Assembly: GCA_024697885.1 (NCBI GenBank)
Contig: JAILSA010000097.1
Location: 1-7,957 of the forward strand
DNA: 7,957 bases
Direction of reading: 5' to 3'
DNA from: Eubacterium sp.
Lineage (GTDB): Bacteria; Bacillota; Clostridia; Lachnospirales; Lachnospiraceae
Shown here piece after piece: positions 1-7,500 of the stretch. Positions within the stretch are counted from its first letter, which is position 1. Each line of letters begins with the position of its first letter. The notes under the pieces were generated by a model. The model saw nothing but the letters and a program-made list of their open reading frames with translations, was not told the origin of the DNA and made no database searches. Position numbers and translations under genes: made by a program.

Positions 1-22
1 TGATTCCGACACATTTTCCTAG

Positions 23-55
23 TATGTTAAAAATATGAGTTAATTATGTTAGCAA
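23..55 (+). promoter_or_regulatory. Three 11-bp phased direct repeats upstream of the response regulator, possible OmpR/PhoB-type operator
   Basis: TATG occurs at 23, 34 and 45, exactly 11 bases apart, giving units TATGTTAAAAA, TATGAGTTAAT and TATGTTAGCAA. OmpR/PhoB-family regulators are known to bind tandem half-sites spaced about one helical turn apart, so autoregulation by the adjacent regulator is a reasonable inference. TATGTT at 23-28 could also be a -10 hexamer: a -35 element 17 bases upstream would begin one base before the window and continue as tgatt (1-5). In that case repeats two and three would lie downstream of transcription start, which suggests repression. The region is AT-rich, so chance is a real alternative. 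Confidence 0.35.
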
Positions 56-71
56 CAATTAGGAGGTTACT

Positions 72-764
72 ATGGAACGTATACTTATTGTAGATGACAA
101 TCAGGACATTCGAGAGGTACTTGGAACTTATGTGGCAAGAGATGGTTTTGAACCGGTAACTGCCTGTGACGGTTTAGAGGCCCTGGATATGTTCAAAAAG
201 ACCAACCCTGCTGTAATCCTGTTTGATGTCATGATGCCAAATATGGATGGCCACAAGGTTTGCCGTAAGATTCGTGAGGAGTCTGATGTGCCTATTATTC
301 TCATCACTGCCAAGGGCGAGGATTACGAGCGCGTTATGGGCTTGGATATCGGTGCAGATGACTATATTGTAAAACCTTTTAATGGACCAGAGGTAATGGC
401 TAGAGTTCGCGCTGTCCTTCGCCGCATGCAGAGGGGAGAAAATGTCACTCCTCAGAAGAAGGTTCTCAACATCAGTGACTTGACCATTAACATTGAGGCC
501 TACACAGTTTATATTGGAGCTGAGCGACTTCAGATGACCAAGAAAGAAGTGGAGACCATGTGGATTTTGGCTGGTAACCCAAGCAAGGTATTTACCAGAG
601 ACAATCTTCTAGACAGCCTTTGGGGACATGACTACTTCGGAGACAGCCGTACCGTGGACTCCCATATCAAGCGTTTGAGAGCAAAGATTGACAAGGTTCC
701 ACATCCGGATTGGGATATTAAGACCATCTGGGGACTGGGCTACAAATTTGAATTGAATGTATAG
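72..764 (+). CDS. OmpR/PhoB-family response regulator (receiver plus winged-helix DNA-binding domain)
   Basis: This is a cytoplasmic DNA-binding response regulator of 230 residues, the normal length for the family. The receiver domain (about 1-118) has the acidic pair D8-D9, the phospho-acceptor D52 in the FDVMMPNMDG loop, the switch residue T79 (LITAK) and the conserved K101 in the VKPF motif, so phosphorylation should work. The C-terminal winged helix (about 132-227) carries the recognition helix around SRTVDSHIKRLRAKI (192-206) and the family-typical wing IWGLGYKF (219-226). AGGAGG at 61-66, five bases before the ATG, fixes the start. The kinase gene follows after 12 bases, so the two are almost certainly cotranscribed and form a cognate pair. 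The target genes cannot be read from sequence; the family also includes PhoP-, VicR- and ResD-like members, and I cannot choose among them. Arginine codons here are often CGT or CGC, whereas nadE and addB prefer AGG, which may reflect higher expression. Confidence 0.95.
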   Translation: MERILIVDDNQDIREVLGTYVARDGFEPVTACDGLEALDMFKKTNPAVILFDVMMPNMDGHKVCRKIREESDVPIILITAKGEDYERVMGLDIGADDYIVKPFNGPEVMARVRAVLRRMQRGENVTPQKKVLNISDLTINIEAYTVYIGAERLQMTKKEVETMWILAGNPSKVFTRDNLLDSLWGHDYFGDSRTVDSHIKRLRAKIDKVPHPDWDIKTIWGLGYKFELNV

Positions 765-776
765 GAATGAGCTTGC

Positions 777-2243
777 ATGAAAAAAATGTTTTGGCGAGTT
801 TTCGTCTCTTTTGGTCTGGTTCTCCTGATCTTTAGTGGCCTGATTGGTCTTATGTTTACCCGCTTTAACAAGACCAACATCGACGGGGCCTACAAGCAGC
901 AGTTGGGAGATCTGGCCTCTGGTGTGGCCAGTTATGTGAGGCAGGCGGCCATGAACGGGGAGGAAGAATCATATACGGACTATCTGATGGCCCTGGATGA
1001 GCTCTGTGAAGCCCAGGAGATTGATGTTTGGATTATGTCCAACAGCCTGGCCAAGGAGCCCCTGAGTGAGGACTATACCACCAGTACGGTGGAAGACCTT
1101 TTTCGGGCCTATCCCCAGGCGGAGACCAGGACTATTTTGAGTTCTGCCTGCAAGGGAAGCGTAAAGAGTTACTCCGCCTATGATGAAACCCTTAAGTCCA
1201 CCATGCTGCGACTTATGGCCCCGATCCGCAACGATGCGGGAGAGGTTATGGGAGTGGTATATGTTTACGGTCCCATGGAGATGCAGAACAATACCATGAT
1301 ACAATACCAAAAATACATGAGTGTCTGTGTTATGATTGGCCTTTTGCTGGCCCTGATTTTGGCAGTGGTTTTCTCCCAGATGCTGGTGAGACCTATTGTA
1401 AAAATCAAGGAATCTGCCCTGGTTTTGGCGGCGGGCAACTACGCCCACAAAACAGGGGTAAAGCGCAAGGACGAGTTGGGGTCTCTAGCGGAGAGCATGG
1501 ATATTTTGTCCGACCGGTTGGTGGAGGCAGAGGAGTACCGAGAGGCCTCAGAGCAAAACCGAAGGGACTTTTTTTCCAATGTTTCCCACGAGTTGCGGAC
1601 ACCAATTACAGTGATCAAGGGCTATGTGGACTCCATGGTAGAGGGCCTTGTGACGGATGAAAAAAAGAGAACCGAATACATGAACCGAATTCAGTCTGAG
1701 TGCGGAGGCATGGAGCGACTGGTTTCCGACCTCTTGATTTTATCCCGTATGCAAAATCCGGACTACGAGTTGAACATGGAGACCCTCAACGTTATTGCAG
1801 TGGCCCAGGATGCCATGAGGGGAATCCGCATCCTTATGAAGGAAAAAAATATGACGGGGCAGGTGGATTACCAGGATGCCTGTTCTCTGGTGGAAGGAGA
1901 TTATGACCGCATTCGCCAGGTCTTCACCATCCTCCTTCAAAACGCGGTGAAGTACGGGGATCCGGACACCAAAATCCAGGTCAATATCGACCGGGAGGAG
2001 GGCCTAATCAAGGCCAGAATCCAGGATTTTGGCAGTGTGATTCCAGAGGAAGAATGGGATAATGTCTTCGAGAAATTCTACCGGGCCAGCAACCACGGAG
2101 AGCACGAGGGATCGGGCCTTGGCCTGGTGGTTGCCAAGAATATCTGCCAGCGTCATAATGCTAAAATTTATGTTACAAGTAGTAAAGAAAATGGAACATG
2201 TTTTCACCTTATTTTTCCTGAATCTTCACAAAATATAACTTGA
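777..2243 (+). CDS. Membrane sensor histidine kinase, partner of the upstream response regulator
   Basis: This class I sensor kinase of 488 residues should autophosphorylate on histidine and pass phosphate to the preceding regulator. Its N-terminus has a short basic start and a first membrane helix (about 8-28). An extracytoplasmic sensor region (about 30-178) follows; its end, APIRNDAGEVMGVVYVYG, resembles Cache/PAS-like sensor folds. The second helix is about 181-200, then a HAMP linker (about 201-255) and the HisKA domain with phospho-acceptor H271 in NVSHELRTP. The ATPase domain has an N box (N389 in LLQNAVKY), a G1 box (D417, G419), an F box (FEKFYRAS, 431-438) and a G2 box (GSGLGL, 445-450). 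The usual second glycine of the DxGxG G1 motif is V421, a mild departure. The ribosome binding site is modest: AGGA at 763-766 overlaps the regulator's stop codon, 10 bases before the ATG, suggesting translational coupling. The signal sensed is unknown. No terminator hairpin is obvious directly after the gene. Confidence 0.95.
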   Translation: MKKMFWRVFVSFGLVLLIFSGLIGLMFTRFNKTNIDGAYKQQLGDLASGVASYVRQAAMNGEEESYTDYLMALDELCEAQEIDVWIMSNSLAKEPLSEDYTTSTVEDLFRAYPQAETRTILSSACKGSVKSYSAYDETLKSTMLRLMAPIRNDAGEVMGVVYVYGPMEMQNNTMIQYQKYMSVCVMIGLLLALILAVVFSQMLVRPIVKIKESALVLAAGNYAHKTGVKRKDELGSLAESMDILSDRLVEAEEYREASEQNRRDFFSNVSHELRTPITVIKGYVDSMVEGLVTDEKKRTEYMNRIQSECGGMERLVSDLLILSRMQNPDYELNMETLNVIAVAQDAMRGIRILMKEKNMTGQVDYQDACSLVEGDYDRIRQVFTILLQNAVKYGDPDTKIQVNIDREEGLIKARIQDFGSVIPEEEWDNVFEKFYRASNHGEHEGSGLGLVVAKNICQRHNAKIYVTSSKENGTCFHLIFPESSQNIT

Positions 2244-2268
2244 AAATAGGGGTAGAATTAAGTATAAT
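2240..2268 (+). promoter_or_regulatory. Near-consensus housekeeping promoter for the small RNA
   Basis: TTGAAA (2240-2245) and TATAAT (2263-2268) are separated by exactly 17 bases, a near-ideal housekeeping-sigma promoter with a perfect -10. Its -35 hexamer overlaps the kinase stop codon TGA (2241-2243). The predicted transcription start is about 2275, just ahead of the 5' arm of the small RNA's closing stem. This placement argues that the RNA has its own promoter and is not merely a leader or 3' tail. Confidence 0.8.
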
Positions 2269-2274
2269 TAATGT

Positions 2275-2490
2275 AAAGAAATCGTAACCTGGAATGCACG
2301 ATAACTCTTGAATTTTTGAACCTACATTACTTTAAACGGGATTCCTACATCTGTATTCGGAAGTCGGGCCGTCACTGCTCTTTGAGTACATGGCGACATG
2401 CAACGGAAGGCGGAAGGCTACATGCGGTTACCCACCTAGCAGAAGCTACGAGTCAAAAATCAGGAGCCGGCATTTTGGGGTTATACGAAA
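2275..2490 (+). ncRNA. ssrS: Structured small RNA of about 215 nt, probable 6S RNA
   Basis: The interval holds no credible protein gene but has the layout of a stand-alone RNA gene: strong promoter, about 215 nt, then a terminator. Its ends pair in a long closing stem. Bases 2282-2297 pair with 2470-2488 over 16 base pairs including three G-U pairs, with a bulge at 2480 and another at 2484-2485. Inside are a large, mostly unpaired central region, an apical hairpin (2363-2372 with 2390-2397, GG bulge) and a small hairpin TAGC-AGAA-GCTA (2437-2448) on the 3' side. 6S RNA is known for a closing stem, a large central bubble that mimics an open promoter, an apical stem and a size near 180-210 nt; it binds housekeeping RNA polymerase and dampens transcription in slow growth. 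Bases such as TTTTTGAACCTACAT (2313-2327) and ACGGGATTCCTACATC (2336-2351) look familiar from clostridial 6S RNAs, but that is recall, not a search. The alternative is an unassigned RNA or a cis-regulatory leader of nadE. Confidence 0.65.
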
Positions 2491-2496
2491 ACTTGG

Positions 2497-2523
2497 AGGG
2501 GCAGCGTCGTCGTTGCCCCTTTT
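2497..2523 (+). terminator. Rho-independent terminator after the small RNA
   Basis: AGGGGCAGCG (2497-2506) pairs with CGTTGCCCCT (2511-2520) to form a 10-bp stem with one G-U pair and a four-base loop (2507-2510). A short T run (2520-2523) follows. The T tract is brief, so termination may be incomplete and some readthrough into nadE is possible. Confidence 0.8.
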
Positions 2524-2526
2524 CCG

Positions 2527-2535
2527 TGATATAAT
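2527..2535 (+). promoter_or_regulatory. Extended -10 promoter candidate for the nadE-addB-addA operon
   Basis: TGATATAAT (2527-2535) is a perfect -10 hexamer preceded by the TGn extension, beginning four bases after the terminator's T run. No convincing -35 hexamer lies 16-18 bases upstream, where the terminator stem sits; extended -10 promoters are known to tolerate this. Transcription would begin near 2542, leaving a leader of about 19 bases that just includes the ribosome binding site. Confidence 0.55.
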
Positions 2536-2560
2536 TTTTTTCTAGAAAGGACAGGGGATT

Positions 2561-4495
2561 GTGAGAGACGGATTTGTAAAAGTGGCAGTTGCCACGCCAG
2601 AACTTAAGGTGGCAGATTGCATTTTTAATATGGAGCAGATAAAGACTAAGTCCCTGGAACTGGCAAAGGCCGGAGCCAGGCTGATTCTTTTTCCTGAATT
2701 TTCCCTGACGGGCTACACCTGCCAGGATTTATTTTTGCAGGATTCGCTGGTGGAGGGGGCCTTAGATGCCCTGATGAAGCTTGCCAAAGAGACTGCAGAC
2801 CTGGCTTCTGTCCTGCTTGTGGGTCTGCCCCTGGAACACAGAAGCCGCCTCTACAATGTGGCAGCAGTTGTCAACAGGGGAAAAGTTTTGGGCCTTGTGG
2901 CCAAGAGCCACCTGCCAAACTACGGGGAGTTTTACGAGGCCAGACAGTTTGCCCCCTGGAGGGGAGAAAACAGCCTTCACCGCCTGCCAAATGGCCAGGA
3001 GGTGGCCCTGGGCAACAAGTTGATTTTCCAGGACCAGGCCATGGAGGAATTTTCCTTTGCCATTGAGATCTGCGAGGACCTCTGGGTGCCGGCCCCACCA
3101 TCTGCAGACCATGCCATGGCGGGGGCTATGATTATTGCCAACCCTTCCGCCAGCGACGAGCTGACAGGCAAGGCCTACTACCGGAGGGACCTGGTGAAAA
3201 ACCAGTCCGCCAGAACCTTAAGTGCCTACCTCTACGCCGATGCGGGAGAGGGGGAGTCCACTCAGGATATGGTTTTTGGAGGTCACAATATGATCGCCGA
3301 AAATGGTATTCTCCTGGCGGAGTCCAAGCCTTTTGCCGGGGACAAAGATTTAGTGACAGAGCTTGACCTAAAGAGGCTCAAAAATGAGCGCCGCCGCATG
3401 TCCACCTTTGACCTGGGGGAAAAGGAGGGATATGCCTATATTTCCTTTGACACAGGGGCCCTGGAGGAGACTCTTTTAAGCAGAAAATTTGAGAAAACAC
3501 CATTTGTTCCAAGCAGCAAGTCCCACAGGGATGAGCGCTGCGATGAAATTTTGACCATACAGGCGGCGGGCCTGGCCAAAAGGCTGAAGCACACAGGCTG
3601 TAAGTCGGCGGTCATCGGCCTGTCCGGTGGACTTGATTCCACCCTGGCCCTCCTTGTGACAGTGCGTGCCTTTGACAGCCTGGGACTGGACAGGCGAGGG
3701 ATTGAGTGTGTGACCATGCCTTGTTTTGGCACCACCAACAGGACCTACGATAATGCAGTGGCCCTTTCTAGGGAACTTGGCTGCAACTTGAGAGAGATTA
3801 AGATTGAGGCTGCCGTCAGACAGCATTTTGAGGATATAGGCCATGACATAGAGGTGCAGGATATTACCTACGAAAACGGTCAGGCCAGGGAGAGGACCCA
3901 GATTCTCATGGACCTGGCCAACAAGACCGGGGGCATGGTAATCGGCACGGGAGACATGTCCGAGCTGGCTCTGGGATGGGCCACCTACAACGGAGACCAC
4001 ATGTCCATGTACGGAGTCAACTGCTCCATCCCAAAAACATTAGTCCGTTATTTGGTACAGTATTATGCCTATACTTGTTCTAACAGTGCCCTTCAGGCTG
4101 TTTTGGAGGATGTCTTAGACACACCTGTGAGTCCGGAACTCCTGCCTCCAAAGGAGGGGGAGATTTCCCAGAGGACCGAGGATATTGTGGGACCTTACGA
4201 GCTCCACGACTTTTTCCTCTACTACCTTCTCCGCTGTGGCTTTGGCCCGGAGAAAATCTTCCGCCTGGCCCTTTACACCTTTGAGGGGGACTATGACAAA
4301 AAAACAATTTACAAGTGGCTGGATGTTTTTTGCAGGAGATTTTTCTCCCAGCAGTTTAAGAGGTCCTGTCTGCCAGATGGACCTAAGGTGGGTACGGTAT
4401 CTGTTTCTCCGAGAGGGGATTTGCGCATGCCAAGCGATGCCAGCAACCGTCTGTGGAGGGAGGCCTTAGACCGGATTGCCGGCGACTTAGATTAG
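2561..4495 (+). CDS. nadE: Glutamine-dependent NAD+ synthetase
   Basis: This cytoplasmic enzyme makes NAD+ from nicotinic acid adenine dinucleotide, ATP and glutamine, the last step of NAD biosynthesis. It is the long two-domain form (644 residues), not the short ammonia-only NadE. The N-terminal glutaminase is a nitrilase-fold domain (about 5-290) with the full Glu-Lys-Cys triad: E46 (LFPEFSLTGY), K115 (VAKSHLPNY) and C171 (AIEICEDLW). The synthetase domain (about 325-640) has the PP-loop SGGLDST (355-361), a GQARERTQILMDLAN segment (440-454) and GTGDMSELALGWATYNGDH (462-480), all typical of the family. Translation starts at GTG: AAAGGA (2546-2551) is nine bases upstream, and the next in-frame ATG (residue 24) would remove the first conserved strand FVKVAVATPE. 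addB follows after 20 bases, so the two genes form an operon. No missing residue or frameshift is seen. Confidence 0.97.
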   Translation: MRDGFVKVAVATPELKVADCIFNMEQIKTKSLELAKAGARLILFPEFSLTGYTCQDLFLQDSLVEGALDALMKLAKETADLASVLLVGLPLEHRSRLYNVAAVVNRGKVLGLVAKSHLPNYGEFYEARQFAPWRGENSLHRLPNGQEVALGNKLIFQDQAMEEFSFAIEICEDLWVPAPPSADHAMAGAMIIANPSASDELTGKAYYRRDLVKNQSARTLSAYLYADAGEGESTQDMVFGGHNMIAENGILLAESKPFAGDKDLVTELDLKRLKNERRRMSTFDLGEKEGYAYISFDTGALEETLLSRKFEKTPFVPSSKSHRDERCDEILTIQAAGLAKRLKHTGCKSAVIGLSGGLDSTLALLVTVRAFDSLGLDRRGIECVTMPCFGTTNRTYDNAVALSRELGCNLREIKIEAAVRQHFEDIGHDIEVQDITYENGQARERTQILMDLANKTGGMVIGTGDMSELALGWATYNGDHMSMYGVNCSIPKTLVRYLVQYYAYTCSNSALQAVLEDVLDTPVSPELLPPKEGEISQRTEDIVGPYELHDFFLYYLLRCGFGPEKIFRLALYTFEGDYDKKTIYKWLDVFCRRFFSQQFKRSCLPDGPKVGTVSVSPRGDLRMPSDASNRLWREALDRIAGDLD

Positions 4496-4515
4496 AGAGA
4501 TAGGAGAGGGGATTT

Positions 4516-7500
4516 ATGGCATTACAACTAGTGACGGGGGCAGCAGGTAGCGGCAAGTCTACCTGGCTGTATCAACATATTTGCAGGGAGGCCAGCCAGC
4601 ATCCAGACCGCAATTACATTGTTCTGGTGCCGGACCAGTTTACCCTGGAGACCCAGAAAACCATGGTGGAATTTAGCGGCCAGGATGGCATTTTAAATAT
4701 CGATGTCCTGAGCTTCCAGCGCCTGGCCTACAAGGCTCTGGAGATTTTTCCCACCTACCAAAAAACAATCCTTGACGACATGGGCAAGATCATGGTCCTG
4801 CGCAAGGTTTTTCATGAGGAAAAAAAGAACTTGGTTTATTTTAAGAGAGGCTTGAATAAACCGGGTTTTTTGGATGAGTGCAAGTCCTTCTTCTGTGAGC
4901 TGATGCAGTATTCAGTGACAGGGGAGGACTTTTTGCGCATGGAGGAGAGTCTGGGAGAGGACAGTCTCATGAGCTTGAAACTCAAGGACCTCCGGCTGAT
5001 TTACCAGAAATTTCTGGAGAAGATGGGCCAGTCCTACATGATGGCAGAGGAATTAGTGCCCCAGCTGACCAGCCTGGTGTCCAAACTGGACTTTATGCAG
5101 GATGTGACCATCTGTCTAGATGGATTTACGGGCTTTACCCCTACCCAGTACCAGCTCCTGGAGGAGATTTTAAAGATTTCCAGGGACATGTATATTACAG
5201 TGACCACAGACCGGACCGGGGAGAGAGGGGGAATCTTTGTCCTGAGCCAGGATGTTCAGAAAAAAATGGTAAAAATGGCCAGAGACCTGTCAGTGGAAAT
5301 CCTGGATCCTGTGGTGACGGGCCGACCTGCAAGTGGGGCTCCCTACCGCCAGGAGGAGGGCAGCCAGCTGGCCTTTTTGGAGGAACACATTTTTTCCTAT
5401 GGCAAAAAGACCTGGGAGGGAGACCTTGACCACATCCAGATTCGCCTGTGCAAAAAGCCCAGAGATGAGGCGGCCTATGTGGCCAGGAAGATTTACTGGA
5501 TGCTCCAGGAGGGGACTTATAAGCCAGAGGAAATCGCCATTGTGGTGGGAAGGATTGAGGACTATGAGCAGGTCTTAGAGAGGGAGCTTAGCCACTACCA
5601 CATCCGGTATTTTATGGATTACAAAAAGTCCATGGGGGCCAATGCCCTGGCAGAATACCTTCTGTCTCTCATGGACCTCTACCGGAGGAATATGGACTAC
5701 GAGTCCACCATCCGCTTCCTCCGTTCTGGCCTGTCCCCTCTGGGGCCGGACCAGGTGGATATTTTGGACAACTACTTAGTGGCCAAGGGCCGAAGGGGCT
5801 ACAGGTCCTACTGCCAGGAGTGGAGATATGAGTTAAAAAATACGGACCTTGTGCTGGTGAATGAGTACAGAGAGACCCTTCTTCACCGGGTAGAGGGGAT
5901 TTTTACCAGCCTGCGAGGGGGCAAAAAGACCATCCGGGACTTTTGTCTTATTTTCTATAATCACCTGAAGGAAATGGGGATTTATGACCAGATTCAGGAC
6001 CGGGCAGATCAGTTTCAGGAGGAGGGCCAAGACCTTCTGGCCCAGGAGTACCGCAGGATTTACCGCCTGCTCATGAAGCTTTTTGACTCTTTGGTGAGCC
6101 TTCTTGGAGAGGAAGAGGTGACCTTTACAGAGTTTCAGGAAATCTTGTCTGCCGGGATTTCTCAGGGGCTTTTGGCCTTTGTGCCACCGCAGAAAAATCA
6201 GGTGAAAATCTGTGATTTGGAGAGGAGTCGCCTCAAGGATATTAAGGTCCTCTTTTTTATGGGAGTGACAGACGATGTGATTCCAGGAGCCAACCAAAGC
6301 CCTGGGATTTTGTCTGAGGCCGAGAGGGTCAAGATGGAGGAGGCCGGCATTGAGCTGGCTCCCCAGGGGGACAAGGTGTCTGCCACAGAGCAGTTTTACC
6401 TCTACCTGACCCTGACTAAGCCATCTGACCTCCTCTTTGTGACCTTTTGCAAGCTGGGAAGCGATGGCATGAGCAAGCGGCCAGCCTACCTGGTGGACAA
6501 GATAAAACGCCTCTATCCGGGCCTGAAAATTCAGGACCAGGAGACTATGGAGTTGACAGAGGAGGAGATTTTGTCCTCCGACGGAGGCAGGTCCTATCTC
6601 ATGACCCACCTGGCTCAGGGGGATTTTGAGGAGGATTCGGCCTTTTGGCAGCTGGCGGCCTACTACGCAGAGAGAGAGCCGGACTGGTGGAAGTCCCTTG
6701 TCTGGATGAGGGACCACAGGGAACGAAAGTCCCAGATTTCCAGGGAGGCGGCGGAAGTTCTCTACGGCAATTCCATTTTTGCCAGCGTCACCAGGATGGA
6801 GCGCTACGCCGCCTGTCCATTTTCCTTTTTCATTAACTATGGCCTGGGCCTTAGGGAGAGAGAGGAGTACGAGGTAAAGAGCATGGACTACGGAAATATT
6901 TTCCACAGTGCCATGGAATCTCTGTCTCACGGCATGGAAAAGGAGGGCAAGTCCTGGGACATCCTGGACCTGCCGGGCCTTCATGACTTGGCAGAGGAGG
7001 CTATAATTCAGGCCACAGAGACCTATACGGACGACAAGCTCCACCAAACAAAGAGGGTGGAGTACAGCATAGACAGACTCAAGAGGGTCTTTCACCATTC
7101 GGTGGAGGCCCAGTGGAAGCAGATGAAGATGGGGTCCTTCCAGCAGAAGTATTCGGAGAAAAAATTCCCAGAGGCCGGGGAGAATCTAAAGGCCTATACC
7201 ATAGATTTGGGAAATGGAAAAAAGATGACCCTAAACGGTCAGATCGATCGAGTGGATGTAAGCGCTATGGGAGAAAAAAATCTGGTAAAAATCATGGATT
7301 ACAAGTCTTCCAATAAGGATTTGAAAATGGACAAGGTTTACTATGGCATCCAGCTCCAGCTCATGACCTATATGGCGGTGGCCCTGGAGCTAGTGGAGAA
7401 AAGTCAGGGCAAGAAGGTGGAGCCTGCGGCCCTTCTCTACTACACCATGCAGAGGCCGGATTTGGAGTGGAAAAAGGATGTGACCGAGGCCGAGCGCCAG

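Noticed and set aside
969..1448. Minus-strand open frame opposite the histidine kinase
   Set aside because: It covers the kinase sensor, second membrane helix and HAMP region and has no recognisable content of its own.
2400..2420. CGGAAGG-like bases recalling the signal recognition particle RNA tip
   Set aside because: The surrounding bases do not form the conserved SRP Alu/S-domain hairpin with its GGAA-type loop and asymmetric internal loop, so the resemblance is superficial.
2316..2534. A 72-codon open frame in the kinase-nadE gap
   Set aside because: It lies inside the structured RNA and runs through the terminator hairpin. I see no good ribosome binding site and the peptide has no recognisable domain.
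2275..2560. Classical NAD- or other metabolite-sensing riboswitch ahead of nadE
   Set aside because: I recognise no known riboswitch core, and the RNA has its own promoter, a closing stem and a separate terminator, with another promoter candidate after it. Cis control is not excluded and is kept as a low-interest finding.
3476..4000. Minus-strand open frames opposite nadE
   Set aside because: They overlap the strongly conserved synthetase domain and look like antisense shadows.
5833..7098. A 421-codon open frame on the minus strand inside addB
   Set aside because: addB is certain across this stretch, with conserved motifs on the plus strand. The antisense translation shows no recognisable domain and is rich in L, H, V and Q, as expected for the shadow of a gene with biased codon use.
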